Positions 1 to 8,170 of a stretch of DNA of 64,000 nucleotides are shown in pieces. The stretch covers positions 62,001 through 126,000 of the forward strand of contig NZ_JAHLQI010000005.1 in the NCBI RefSeq assembly GCF_018918345.1, in the 5' to 3' direction. Position 1 is the first letter of the stretch, and every line of letters begins with the position of its first letter. Below the pieces are notes generated by a model that saw only the letters and a program-made list of their open reading frames with translations, searched no databases and was not told the DNA's origin. The stretch is from Butyricicoccus intestinisimiae. Lineage in GTDB: Bacteria; Bacillota; Clostridia; Oscillospirales; Butyricicoccaceae. The position numbers and the translations under genes are program-made.

Positions 1-933
1 TTTGCGCCGACGATTTTCTTTCAGGTGTCGAAAATCAATGTGACGGGCGATACGCGCTATACGAGTGAACAGCTCATCAAGTCAACCGGCGTCAAGCAGG
101 GCGATAATATGTTCTTTCTGGATACCGAGCAGATTGCAGCGGATTTGAAAGACGAATATCCGTATTTGGACACCGTCAAGCTGCGCCGTAAGCTGCCGAG
201 CACGCTGCAAATAGAGGTGAATGACCGCACAGCGGCGCTGTCTATCGAGCAGAACGGAAAATATCTGATTTTGGATATGTCCGGCAAGGTGCTGGAAAAA
301 ACAAAATCCGCCGCGAAGGGCACGGCAAAAGTGACCGGTGTGCCGATGAAGGGGTTGCATGTCGGCGATACTGTTGATGAGGACAAATATGGAAAGGCGG
401 CTTCTGTCATGAAGCTGCTGGAACTGACGGATCAGTACGGCATGAAGAAACACATCAAGACAATTGATGTGGAAAAGGCGTATGATGTCCGCGTGACGTA
501 TGACAAAAGGTATACGATTTTACTCGGTGCACTGGAGGAAAGCAATCTGGAACACAAAATTCAGTTCCTCAAAGCGATTCTCAAAGAACCGTCCCTGCCG
601 GAGAGCGGCGTGATTGATTTGACCGACGAAAAGGAAGCGCGTTACCGTCCGACGGAGGATACGACTTCCGATGTTGTCATCAAGGAGGAAGAACTGGATA
701 AGGCTGCGGGGACTGCCGAGACCAAGACAGAGTCCGCAGACAGCACCGATACAGAAAGCACCGACGCAAACAGCACCGATGCAGACAGCACCGATGCAGA
801 CAGCACGGACGATTCCTCGAACTCGACCAAACAGGCCGACACGGACAACGGCTCGGAAGACAAAACCGACAGCAGTGCAGGCGGCAACAGCGAGTCGGAC
901 GGCGACAGCACGGCAGAGGCGGCGAATGATTGA
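1..933 (+). CDS. ftsQ: Cell division protein FtsQ/DivIB, 5' end outside window
   Basis: The reading frame is open from base 1, so the start codon, cytoplasmic tail and membrane helix lie upstream. The visible part begins at a POTRA domain (KINVTGDTRYTSEQLIK), then the FtsQ beta domain (YPYLDTVKLRRKLPSTLQI and YLILDMSGKVLEK). FtsQ/DivIB is a bitopic membrane protein that links early and late divisome proteins during septal peptidoglycan synthesis. The last 80 or so residues are an acidic Ser/Thr/Asp tail with an almost perfect five-residue repeat (TDADS), which is not part of the conserved fold and is probably disordered outside the membrane. ftsZ follows, as is usual at the end of clostridial division clusters. 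Family assignment is firm. Confidence 0.88.
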   Translation, partial: FAPTIFFQVSKINVTGDTRYTSEQLIKSTGVKQGDNMFFLDTEQIAADLKDEYPYLDTVKLRRKLPSTLQIEVNDRTAALSIEQNGKYLILDMSGKVLEKTKSAAKGTAKVTGVPMKGLHVGDTVDEDKYGKAASVMKLLELTDQYGMKKHIKTIDVEKAYDVRVTYDKRYTILLGALEESNLEHKIQFLKAILKEPSLPESGVIDLTDEKEARYRPTEDTTSDVVIKEEELDKAAGTAETKTESADSTDTESTDANSTDADSTDADSTDDSSNSTKQADTDNGSEDKTDSSAGGNSESDGDSTAEAAND

Positions 934-994
934 TGCGCACGGCGCGGGTTCGGTTAAAAATAAGAACTTTTTTTGAAGAATGCACCTTCTTGTC

Positions 995-1023
995 TTGCCA
1001 AAACGGCGGGAAAGAGGTAAAAT
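995..1023 (+). promoter_or_regulatory. Sigma-A promoter of ftsZ
   Basis: TTGCCA, 17-bp spacer, TAAAAT lies about 100 bp before the ftsZ start in the 187-bp gap after ftsQ. It would give ftsZ its own transcript besides read-through from the division cluster. Confidence 0.6.
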
Positions 1024-1120
1024 GAAGAAAATGGATTCGAAGTGCCTGTCCGCGGGACGGGCGCCTCGGTTTGAGACGAAATAAAATTTACTTCATATAA
1101 AACGACGGAGGAGATCAAAC

Positions 1121-2365
1121 ATGGGTTTCGAGTTTGAAATGGATTACGATTCCGTTGTCAACATCAAGGTTATCGGTGTTGGCGGCGGCGGCAATAACGC
1201 GGTGAATCGAATGGTCACCAGCGGTCTGCAGGGTGTTGAGTTTATTGCAATCAATACCGATAAGCAGGCGCTGAATCGTTCGGAGGCTTCTGTAAAGATT
1301 CAGGTTGGCACCAAGCTGACCAAGGGACAGGGCGCAGGCTCCCGTCCGGAGATCGGCCGCAAGGCTGCAGAAGAGAGCCGCGAGGATATCAACAAGGCAC
1401 TGGAAGGTGCTGACATGGTATTTATCACCGCAGGCATGGGCGGCGGCACGGGTACCGGCGGTGCACCGGTTGTCGCACAGATCGCACGGGAAATGGGCAT
1501 TCTGACTGTCGGCGTTGTTACCAGACCGTTTGGTTTTGAAGGCAAGAAGCGCATGGAACAGGCAAACGCAGGCATTGATCAGCTCAAGGAAAATGTTGAC
1601 TCTCTGATCGTTATTCCGAACGAGCGCCTGAAGTATGTATCGGATCAGAAGATCAGCTTCAAAAACGCATTTGAAATCGCAGATAATGTCCTGCATCAGG
1701 CAGTGGCTTCGATCTCCGAACTGATTACCGTTCCGGGTCTCATCAACTTGGACTTTGCCGATGTTACCTCCATCATGAAGGGCGCAGGCTTTGCACACAT
1801 GGGCGTTGGCTCTGCTGCCGGCAAGGACAAGGCTGAGGAAGCTGCAAAGATGGCAATTCAGTCTCCGCTGCTGGAAAGCTCCATCAACGGCGCACACGGT
1901 GTCATTCTGTCTGTCATTGGTTCCGAGGACATCGAGCTGGATGAGATTGAGCAGGCTGCAAGCATGATTCAGGCAGCAGCACATCCGGATGCACACATCA
2001 TCTTCGGTGCGTCTATTTCTGAGGACGCAGATGATGAGATTCGCGTTGTTGTCATTGCAACCGGCTTCGACAATCCGCCGGCAACCAAGCAGCAGCAGGA
2101 TCGCTCTGCTATGTTCTCCAATGCAAAGAGAACCGCGCAGACCTTCGCAGCACCGGCTCAGCAGTTCTCTGCACCGGCACAGCAGTTCTCCGCTCCGGCG
2201 CAGCAGTTTGCAGCACCGGCACAGAGCTTCTCGGCTTCTCCGGTCGCTCCGATGCAGCCGCAGCAGGCACAGCCGTCTCAGGCACAGGCCAGCGTAGCAG
2301 ACGGCCAGTCTCTGGATGAGGATGATCCGTTTGCAGATATCATGAAGATTTTCAGCAGCAAGTAA
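1121..2365 (+). CDS. ftsZ: Cell division protein FtsZ
   Basis: FtsZ is the tubulin-like GTPase that polymerises into the cytokinetic Z ring. The GTP-binding signature GGGTGTG sits at residues 107-113, and the N-terminal [13 protein letters not shown] loop and the T7 region [10 protein letters not shown] are intact. The globular domain ends near residue 318. A Gln/Ala/Pro linker follows, built from an eight-residue unit APAQQFSA repeated several times, and then an acidic C-terminal peptide ending [13 protein letters not shown] that would contact membrane tethers. The ATG is preceded by GGAGGAG. Length (414 aa) is slightly above the common 350-400 because of the linker. No ftsA lies between ftsQ and ftsZ. 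Confidence 0.98.
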   Translation: MGFEFEMDYDSVVNIKVIGVGGGGNNAVNRMVTSGLQGVEFIAINTDKQALNRSEASVKIQVGTKLTKGQGAGSRPEIGRKAAEESREDINKALEGADMVFITAGMGGGTGTGGAPVVAQIAREMGILTVGVVTRPFGFEGKKRMEQANAGIDQLKENVDSLIVIPNERLKYVSDQKISFKNAFEIADNVLHQAVASISELITVPGLINLDFADVTSIMKGAGFAHMGVGSAAGKDKAEEAAKMAIQSPLLESSINGAHGVILSVIGSEDIELDEIEQAASMIQAAAHPDAHIIFGASISEDADDEIRVVVIATGFDNPPATKQQQDRSAMFSNAKRTAQTFAAPAQQFSAPAQQFSAPAQQFAAPAQSFSASPVAPMQPQQAQPSQAQASVADGQSLDEDDPFADIMKIFSSK

Positions 2366-2417
2366 TGGTTTGCTGACAACTTCGCGCTTTTTCGCGTAAA
2401 ACAAGATAGAACAGAAC

Positions 2418-2446
2418 AGCCCTTCTTCTTCGGAGGAAGGGCTTTT
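2418..2446 (+). terminator. Intrinsic terminator after ftsZ
   Basis: An 11-bp stem (AGCCCTTCTTC with GAGGAAGGGCT, one G-T pair) closed by a TTCG tetraloop and followed by a short T run. It ends the ftsZ transcript just before the CorA-type gene. Confidence 0.85.
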
Positions 2447-2480
2447 CATCGGAATGAAATTTGACAGGGAGGTGTGCGCT

Positions 2481-3419
2481 GTGGTTGAGTATCTGAAGTC
2501 CGAACAGGGAAAGATTGTTCGTTTGGACAGTGCGTGTCCAGGCTGCTGGATCAATCTTATCAATCCGACAAACGCGGAGGTGGAAGATGTCATATCCTCG
2601 CAGGAATTGGATGCAGGCTTTGTTCGCGCGGCGCTCGACCCGGAAGAATCCTCCCGTGTGGAATTGGAAGATGATCAGGCACTGCTGATTGTAGATATTC
2701 CGGTGGAAGAGGAGAGCGACAGCATCACGCGTGATGTGCAGATGTATGCCACGCTGCCAATGGGGATTGTCGTGTCAGATCAGGTTGTCGTGACGGTGTG
2801 TTTGGAAGATACCAGCGTGACCCGTGACATTGCGTCCGGAAAGATTGTGCGCGGCATTCAGACCGCGATGCGCACACGATTTGTATTTCAGCTGCTGCTG
2901 CGCGTAGCAGGTCGATTTTTGAATTATTTGCACCGCATTGAGCGCAGCTTCAATGAGATCGAACGCCGATTGTACGACAGTCAGGAAAATGAGGATCTCA
3001 TGCAGCTGCTCGGTTTGCAAAAATCTCTCGTTTACTTTTCCGCTTCGTTAAAGGGCAATGAAGTGACGATGGAGAAGGTTCTTCGCGGCCGCATCCTCAA
3101 GCTGTACGATGATGACCGCGATTTGCTGGAGGATGCGCTGATTGAGATTCGTCAGGCGATTGAGATGTCGGGCATTTATTCCACCATTTTGGCGGGCACA
3201 ATGGAGGCATACGCCTCGGTTGTATCCAACAATATGAATGACATCATGAAAGCACTGACGGTTATCACCCTGATTATGACCATTCCGAATATGGTATTTG
3301 GATTTTATGGCATGAATGTGTCTTATCTGCCCGGCGCAGTCAGCTTTATTCCTGCCATCGTGTCCATTGTCGCCTGCGTGATTGCATGGCGCTTTCTCAA
3401 GAAACATAAGCTGTACTGA
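2481..3419 (+). CDS. corA: CorA family (MIT superfamily) divalent cation transporter
   Basis: Homopentameric inner-membrane channel for Mg2+ or another divalent metal. The 312-residue protein has a long soluble N-terminal domain with a helical stalk and two C-terminal membrane helices. The signature YGMN lies between them (FGFYGMNVSYLPG), and a basic tail (RFLKKHK) ends the protein. The GTG at 2481 is chosen because AGGGAGG sits 8 bases before it; an in-frame ATG at 2454 has no ribosome site and overlaps the ftsZ terminator. The stop codon TGA overlaps an ATG of the next frame, so it probably heads an operon with the two following genes. The exact metal cannot be read from sequence. Confidence 0.9.
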   Translation: MVEYLKSEQGKIVRLDSACPGCWINLINPTNAEVEDVISSQELDAGFVRAALDPEESSRVELEDDQALLIVDIPVEEESDSITRDVQMYATLPMGIVVSDQVVVTVCLEDTSVTRDIASGKIVRGIQTAMRTRFVFQLLLRVAGRFLNYLHRIERSFNEIERRLYDSQENEDLMQLLGLQKSLVYFSASLKGNEVTMEKVLRGRILKLYDDDRDLLEDALIEIRQAIEMSGIYSTILAGTMEAYASVVSNNMNDIMKALTVITLIMTIPNMVFGFYGMNVSYLPGAVSFIPAIVSIVACVIAWRFLKKHKLY

Positions 3420-3436
3420 TGACAAGGAGACTTTGT

Positions 3437-3781
3437 ATGACAACAAAAACGATTACCTCCGTGGTATCGCTTGCCGGACTGCTCAAGAGCATTTTTGTTT
3501 CCGGCAGATTTAAAAAAGATTTGCCGATGCAGATTGTAGATCCGAAGGGCAATGCGGTGTGTGAAATTCGCACGGAAGATCCGGAGCGCTGGATTCGCAC
3601 CAATTATAAAGACAGCATTGCGTGCACACGCAAGCTGTGTACGCGCTCGCAGTGGGACAAGATGGACATTGTGCAGCAGGTCAAGCTGTGCGACTGCTGG
3701 GAAGCGCTGGCCGTGATGGAATATCTGGATGTCGGCTATGATGTAGGCAATCGCTTCGAGATTGACGAATACGAATGTTGA
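3437..3781 (+). CDS. Conserved-looking hypothetical protein, 114 aa
   Basis: I do not recognise this family. The ATG at 3437 has AAGGAG 7 bases upstream; a longer frame from 3419 overlaps the corA stop codon. The protein has no clear signal peptide. After a weakly hydrophobic start (TSVVSLAGLLKSIFVSG) it contains four cysteines (CEIR, CTRKLC and LCDCW), several Trp and a strongly acidic C-terminus (RFEIDEYEC). It sits 17 bp after corA and 61 bp before a MATE gene on the same strand, so it is probably cotranscribed with both. A soluble, perhaps metal-responsive accessory protein is only a guess from position and cysteines. Confidence 0.7.
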   Translation: MTTKTITSVVSLAGLLKSIFVSGRFKKDLPMQIVDPKGNAVCEIRTEDPERWIRTNYKDSIACTRKLCTRSQWDKMDIVQQVKLCDCWEALAVMEYLDVGYDVGNRFEIDEYEC

Positions 3782-3842
3782 AAAATGGGCGGTGACAGAG
3801 ATGTCATCGCCTTTCTTTCCAGAAACAGAAAGGAGTTTGTTT

Positions 3843-5204
3843 ATGGCACAAATGCAAAAAGAAAACAAGATGGGCGTTATGCCGATCAATAAGCTGCTCA
3901 TCACGATGGCACTGCCAATGATTGTATCCATGCTGGTCATGGCGCTGTATAACATCGTGGACAGTATTTTCGTGGCACGCATCTGTGAGAACGCGTTGAC
4001 GGCGGTTTCGCTGGCGTTTCCGGTGCAGAATTTGATGATTGCTATCGCATCGGGTACTAGCGTCGGTATGAATGCGCTGCTGTCGCGGTCGCTGGGCGCG
4101 AAGCAGCAGGAGCAGGCAGATCGTGCGGCGAGAAACGGTGTGTTTCTTGCAATTTGCAGCTATTTGATATTCCTGCTGTTCGGCTTGTTCGCATGCGGTC
4201 TGTTTTTTCGTTCGCAGACGGATAATCCGGAAATTATTGCGTACGGTATGATCTACATGAAAATCTGCGCAGTTTTTTCCTTTGGTCTGTTTGTACAGAT
4301 GACCTTTGAGCGCATTTTGCAGGCGACCGGCCGCACAATTTTTACCATGTGCACACAGGGACTGGGTGCCATCATCAATATTATTCTTGATCCGATTTTG
4401 ATTTTCGGTCTGTGCGGGGCGCCGAAGCTCGGCATCGCAGGCGCAGCCATCGCAACGGTAATCGGTCAGATTATCGCCGCTTGTCTGGCAATTTTCTTCA
4501 ACCTCAAATATAATCCGGATATTCATTTGGACTTCCGCGGATTCCGCCCGAGCGGAGACATCATTCGCCGCATTTATGCGGTTGGCGTGCCGTCTATTTT
4601 GATGATGTCGATTTCTTCCGTCATGGTTTACGGCATGAACTGCATCTTGATTGCATTTACTTCGACGGCTACGGCAGTGTTCGGCGTGTATTACAAATTA
4701 CAGTCGTTTATCTTCATGCCGATTTACGGCATGAACAACGGCATGGTGCCGATTATCGCGTACAATTACGGCGCGTGCAAGCCGGCGCGCATCAAAAAGA
4801 CGATCAAACTGGCGATGACCTATGCGGAAATTATCATGCTGATTGGCTTTGCCGCCTTCCATGTGATTCCGGGTCCGCTGCTCTCGATGTTCAGCGCATC
4901 GGAACAGATGATGACATTGGGCATTCCGGCACTGAGAATTTTGTCTTGGAGCTATTTGGTTGCCGGTTTGTGCATCATCGCCTCCTCGGTCTTTCAGGCG
5001 CTGGGAAACGGCGTGTACAGCCTGCTGGTTTCGTTTGGCCGTCAGCTCGTTGTGCTGCTTCCGGCAGCATATCTGCTGTCTCTGACCGGAAATGTAGCGA
5101 TGGTGTGGTGGTCGTTCCCGATTGCAGAAATTGCATCGCTTGGCCTGTCCGCACTGTTTATGCTGCGCATCAATAAAAAAATCCTCCGGCCGATGGAACA
5201 ATAA
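3843..5204 (+). CDS. MATE family efflux transporter
   Basis: A 453-residue multidrug and toxin extrusion protein with about twelve hydrophobic helices. The start of the first repeat (ALPMIVSMLVMALYNIVDSI) and the GTSVGMNALLSRSLG segment are typical of the DinF/NorM-like bacterial branch, which exports organic cations or metabolites using Na+ or H+. The ATG at 3843 has AAAGGAG upstream and gives the usual family length; an upstream ATG at 3762 lies inside the previous gene. Third gene of the corA run. It is one of three MATE genes in the window; its substrate cannot be inferred. Confidence 0.92.
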   Translation: MAQMQKENKMGVMPINKLLITMALPMIVSMLVMALYNIVDSIFVARICENALTAVSLAFPVQNLMIAIASGTSVGMNALLSRSLGAKQQEQADRAARNGVFLAICSYLIFLLFGLFACGLFFRSQTDNPEIIAYGMIYMKICAVFSFGLFVQMTFERILQATGRTIFTMCTQGLGAIINIILDPILIFGLCGAPKLGIAGAAIATVIGQIIAACLAIFFNLKYNPDIHLDFRGFRPSGDIIRRIYAVGVPSILMMSISSVMVYGMNCILIAFTSTATAVFGVYYKLQSFIFMPIYGMNNGMVPIIAYNYGACKPARIKKTIKLAMTYAEIIMLIGFAAFHVIPGPLLSMFSASEQMMTLGIPALRILSWSYLVAGLCIIASSVFQALGNGVYSLLVSFGRQLVVLLPAAYLLSLTGNVAMVWWSFPIAEIASLGLSALFMLRINKKILRPMEQ

Positions 5205-5312
5205 AATTTCCTATCCCTACTTAACAAAAAGAAGTATGTATGGTATACTAAAAGGGTAAAACCGCAACGTTGCTGTGCGGGAAAATTAAATATTGTATTC
5301 CACAGTAGACGG

Positions 5313-5339
5313 GGCAGAGAGTACGCGGTATTCTCTGCC
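5313..5339 (+). terminator. Possible terminator hairpin after the MATE gene
   Basis: GGCAGAGA and TCTCTGCC form an 8-bp perfect stem with an 11-base loop, followed by only a weak T-rich stretch (TTGTTCT). It lies in the 211-bp gap before the kinase promoter. Confidence 0.45.
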
Positions 5340-5350
5340 TTGTTCTATGA

Positions 5351-5379
5351 TTGACGCCATCTGACAGCTTTGGTATAAT
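5351..5379 (+). promoter_or_regulatory. Sigma-A promoter of the kinase gene
   Basis: TTGACG, 17-bp spacer, TATAAT, ending 36 bp before the kinase start codon. The kinase gene is therefore probably monocistronic. Confidence 0.75.
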
Positions 5380-5415
5380 TTTTACAGAATAGAAACGAGA
5401 GAGGGGGAACGCGTC

Positions 5416-7392
5416 ATGCTGGGATTGGAGCAGCGACTGCATCAATATGAACCGCTTTTTGGCGGATGGTATCTGCGCGGCGAAATAGGGAGCGGAAGCT
5501 ATGGCAGAGTGTACCGCGTGGAAAATCAAAATCTGTTCGGCGTGACGTATACGGCGGCACTCAAAGCCATTGAGATTTTGCCGGACGATAAAGATTTACT
5601 GGATGTGCCGGAGCATTTGCGCAGCGCGGCATACGAGGAGGCAATGAGCGAGGTTGAGACGCTGGCGCAGCTGCGCGGTCTGAGCAATGTCGTGCATATG
5701 GACGATCACGCCGTGTTTGAAATTCGGGAAAACGGCAGACTGGTCGGATATGATCTGCTCATCCGTATGGAGCTGCTGGAAAATGTCGGGCGAAGCCTGC
5801 GGTATCATGGCGGTACATTGTCCTCGATACAGGAAGTACACAAGCTGGGACGCGATCTCAGCCGCGGACTGATATGCTGTCATCAGAAAGGCATTCTGCA
5901 CCGCGATATCAACCCCAATAACATTTTACGCAATGCGTTTGGTGATTATAAGCTCGGTGATTTTGGCATTGCCAAGCAGCTGCACGGAACGCTGCATGCG
6001 CAGACGGCGATTGGTACCAAACGATATGTCGCGCCGGAGGTGCTGCACCGCGGCGGGCAGGATGCGTATGACGCGCGCGCGGATATTTATTGTCTCGGAC
6101 TGGTGCTGTATCAGCTGGCGAATAACGGCTATCTGCCGTTTTTTCATGCCGATATGCCCAAAGAGCAGTGGGAGGAGGCGGTCACGCGACGTCTGTCCGG
6201 CGGAACACTGCCGCCGCCTGCACAGGCGGACGAGGCGTTTTCAGAGGTTATTTTGAAGGCATGTGCCTATCGGCCGGAAGACCGCTATGCGTCGGCACAG
6301 GAGCTGTACGATGCGCTGCTGCGGCTCGCATATCCGCAGCAGCAGACGGCACTGGTGCCACAATCGCAGACCGGCTTGCTGTATCGGCTGGAAAAAGCGA
6401 TGACCTCGACCGCCGAACTGCGAAGCATCGCGGAATTGCTGCACTTGCTGCCCAAGCAGCAGCAAGTGCAAACGGATATACTGTCTGCGCGCATGGCGGC
6501 GCGCCTGCCGGCGTGGCGCATACGTGCTTCGTGGTTTCCGTTCAACACCCTGCTGCTGCGCGACTATTTGTCGGTTGCGGAGCGCGCATTCATGGGACGC
6601 AGGGATCTGGCGTCGCTTCAGACCGGCGGGCGATTACAGCGCATCGGTGCGGAAGCATTTGCCCAGTGCACGAGCCTGCATGAAGTGCGCTGCGGCAGCG
6701 GATTGACGGAAATTGAGCAAAACGCCTTTTCAGGCTGTGCGAAATTGACGCGCTGTCAGCTGCCGGATACTGTTCACGTGCTGGGAAACAGCGTGTTTGC
6801 GGGCTGCAAGACTTTGACATCTCTGAATTTGCCGGATTCGCTGACGGAACTGCCGGAGAAGCTGTGCATCAACTGTCAGGGATTGGGACAGGTCGTCTTG
6901 CCGCAGCATGTGCGTGCAATCGGGGAACGCGCATTCAGCAGCAGCGGACTGGAAAAAATCGTCATGCCGGATTCCTGCATTCGCCTCGGCGCCGGTGCAT
7001 TTATGCACTGCAAACAGCTGCGGTTTGTGCAGGTCTCGCTGCGGCTTGCCGTCATTCCGGAGGACTGCTTTGCCGGCTGTACCGGCTTGAAGCAGTTTGA
7101 TTTGCCGTTCCGGCTGACAGAAATCCGCGAACGCGCCTTTTATGGCTGTGCCGGTTTGGAAACGATGGTGATTCCGGAGGGAACCCGCAGTATTGGCGCG
7201 CACGCATTTGACCGCTGTGAACACCTGCGCACGGTTCGCATTCCGAGTTCGGTGCAGGAGATTGGTGCCAATGCTTTTGGTGAGCAGCCAAAAAAACTGT
7301 TCGGCAACGGCAGGCTGACCGTGCTCGCATCTCCAAAGAGCTATGCATGGCAGTACTGTAAGGAACAGGGCATTCGCGTCAGAGCCAATTGA
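5416..7392 (+). CDS. Serine/threonine protein kinase with C-terminal BspA-type leucine-rich repeats
   Basis: Residues 20-310 form a Hanks-type kinase: glycine loop GSGSYGRVYRV, ATP lysine K50 in AALKAIEI, catalytic HRD at 162-164 (D164), DFG at 182-184 and APE at 206-208, so it should be active. After a linker rich in Gln, residues from about 395 to 650 are LRR_5 (BspA/TpLRR) repeats such as IGAEAFAQCTSLHEV and IGERAFSSSGLEKI. I see no membrane helix and no signal peptide, so the whole protein appears cytosolic. This is unlike PrkC, which has a transmembrane helix and extracellular PASTA domains. The repeats probably recruit a protein partner or substrate; no partner is evident nearby. Confidence 0.9.
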   Translation: MLGLEQRLHQYEPLFGGWYLRGEIGSGSYGRVYRVENQNLFGVTYTAALKAIEILPDDKDLLDVPEHLRSAAYEEAMSEVETLAQLRGLSNVVHMDDHAVFEIRENGRLVGYDLLIRMELLENVGRSLRYHGGTLSSIQEVHKLGRDLSRGLICCHQKGILHRDINPNNILRNAFGDYKLGDFGIAKQLHGTLHAQTAIGTKRYVAPEVLHRGGQDAYDARADIYCLGLVLYQLANNGYLPFFHADMPKEQWEEAVTRRLSGGTLPPPAQADEAFSEVILKACAYRPEDRYASAQELYDALLRLAYPQQQTALVPQSQTGLLYRLEKAMTSTAELRSIAELLHLLPKQQQVQTDILSARMAARLPAWRIRASWFPFNTLLLRDYLSVAERAFMGRRDLASLQTGGRLQRIGAEAFAQCTSLHEVRCGSGLTEIEQNAFSGCAKLTRCQLPDTVHVLGNSVFAGCKTLTSLNLPDSLTELPEKLCINCQGLGQVVLPQHVRAIGERAFSSSGLEKIVMPDSCIRLGAGAFMHCKQLRFVQVSLRLAVIPEDCFAGCTGLKQFDLPFRLTEIRERAFYGCAGLETMVIPEGTRSIGAHAFDRCEHLRTVRIPSSVQEIGANAFGEQPKKLFGNGRLTVLASPKSYAWQYCKEQGIRVRAN

Positions 7393-7400
7393 ATGAGAAA

Positions 7401-7436
7401 AAAATCCTGTATGATGAAAAAATCATACAGGATTTT
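7401..7436. terminator. Bidirectional terminator between convergent kinase and thioesterase genes
   Basis: AAAATCCTGTATGAT pairs perfectly with its inverse across a five-base A-rich loop, with A and T runs on both sides, so it can stop transcripts from either direction. Confidence 0.85.
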
Positions 7437-7440
7437 TGCG

Positions 7441-7875
7441 TTACAGCGTTTCCGGTTTCCACACCAGCTTGCTGTACAGGTCAAAGACTTTGGGCAGATA
7501 TTTTTTCAGCGAAACCGGCCTGCCGTTTTTGCCGATGAAACAATGGTCGGAAGTTGCCGTGCCGCACAGCGTGTCGGTTTCCGAATCGTAAAATTCATAC
7601 GAGAGCGACATGCGAACCGGCGTCAGCTTGGTCACGCGCACAAGAACGCGGCAGATTTGTCCGAAACGCATCATGGATTTGTATTGGCAGTCGATGCCGA
7701 GAACCGGAATGGCGATGCCGTCCGCTTCCATGCGGTCGTAGCCATAGCCGGCCTCCTCCATATACGCAATGCGCGCTTCTTCCATCCAGTGAATGTAGTT
7801 GGCATGGTGCACGATGCGCATGCCATCGGTTTCGTAATATTGCACGCGGTGCAGATACGAGTAAGTCGTTTCCAT
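7441..7875 (-). CDS. Acyl-CoA thioesterase, YbgC/4HBT hotdog family
   Basis: A single hotdog domain of 144 residues. The active-site region reads YYETDGMRIVHHANYIHWME, matching the YbgC/FadM pattern in which a catalytic Asp sits a few residues before the HANY helix. Such enzymes hydrolyse short or medium acyl-CoA or acyl-ACP thioesters in the cytoplasm. It is transcribed alone, convergent with the kinase gene and divergent from glgB, so its pathway is unclear. Confidence 0.88.
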   Translation of the reverse strand: METTYSYLHRVQYYETDGMRIVHHANYIHWMEEARIAYMEEAGYGYDRMEADGIAIPVLGIDCQYKSMMRFGQICRVLVRVTKLTPVRMSLSYEFYDSETDTLCGTATSDHCFIGKNGRPVSLKKYLPKVFDLYSKLVWKPETL

Positions 7876-8024
7876 AGTAAATACCTCATTATTACAAATA
7901 TCATATATTGTTGTTCCTCTCTAGGATACCGCAAAAAGTGCAAAAAGAAAAGCCCTTCTGCATTCTGTCAAAATATTATACAAATTATCGAAATTTGTGG
8001 AGAAATTTTGAATGATTTCCTGTG

Positions 8025-8052
8025 TTGTTCGGGAAATTTCTTTGTTTATAAT
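8025..8052 (+). promoter_or_regulatory. Candidate promoter for glgB
   Basis: TTGTTC, 16-bp spacer, TATAAT about 120 bp before the glgB start. The 295-bp gap between the thioesterase and glgB is AT-rich and holds further TATA-like boxes (near 8072-8083), so the exact start site is uncertain. Confidence 0.4.
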
Positions 8053-8170
8053 TTACAAATCCGGAAAATTATATTATACTAAAGATAGCAACCTCCCAAA
8101 CCGCCAAAAGAACAGGAAAAATAGTGAAATGAAAAACATACGGCGGCATTGGAAAAAGGAGAGAAACACA

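Noticed and set aside
740-810. Short tandem repeats in ftsQ as a CRISPR-like array
   Set aside because: The repeats are in frame, have no spacers and encode a low-complexity protein tail.
1115-2593. 492-codon minus-strand frame opposite ftsZ
   Set aside because: Cys- and Leu-rich antisense of a certain gene, crosses the ftsZ terminator, no start signals.
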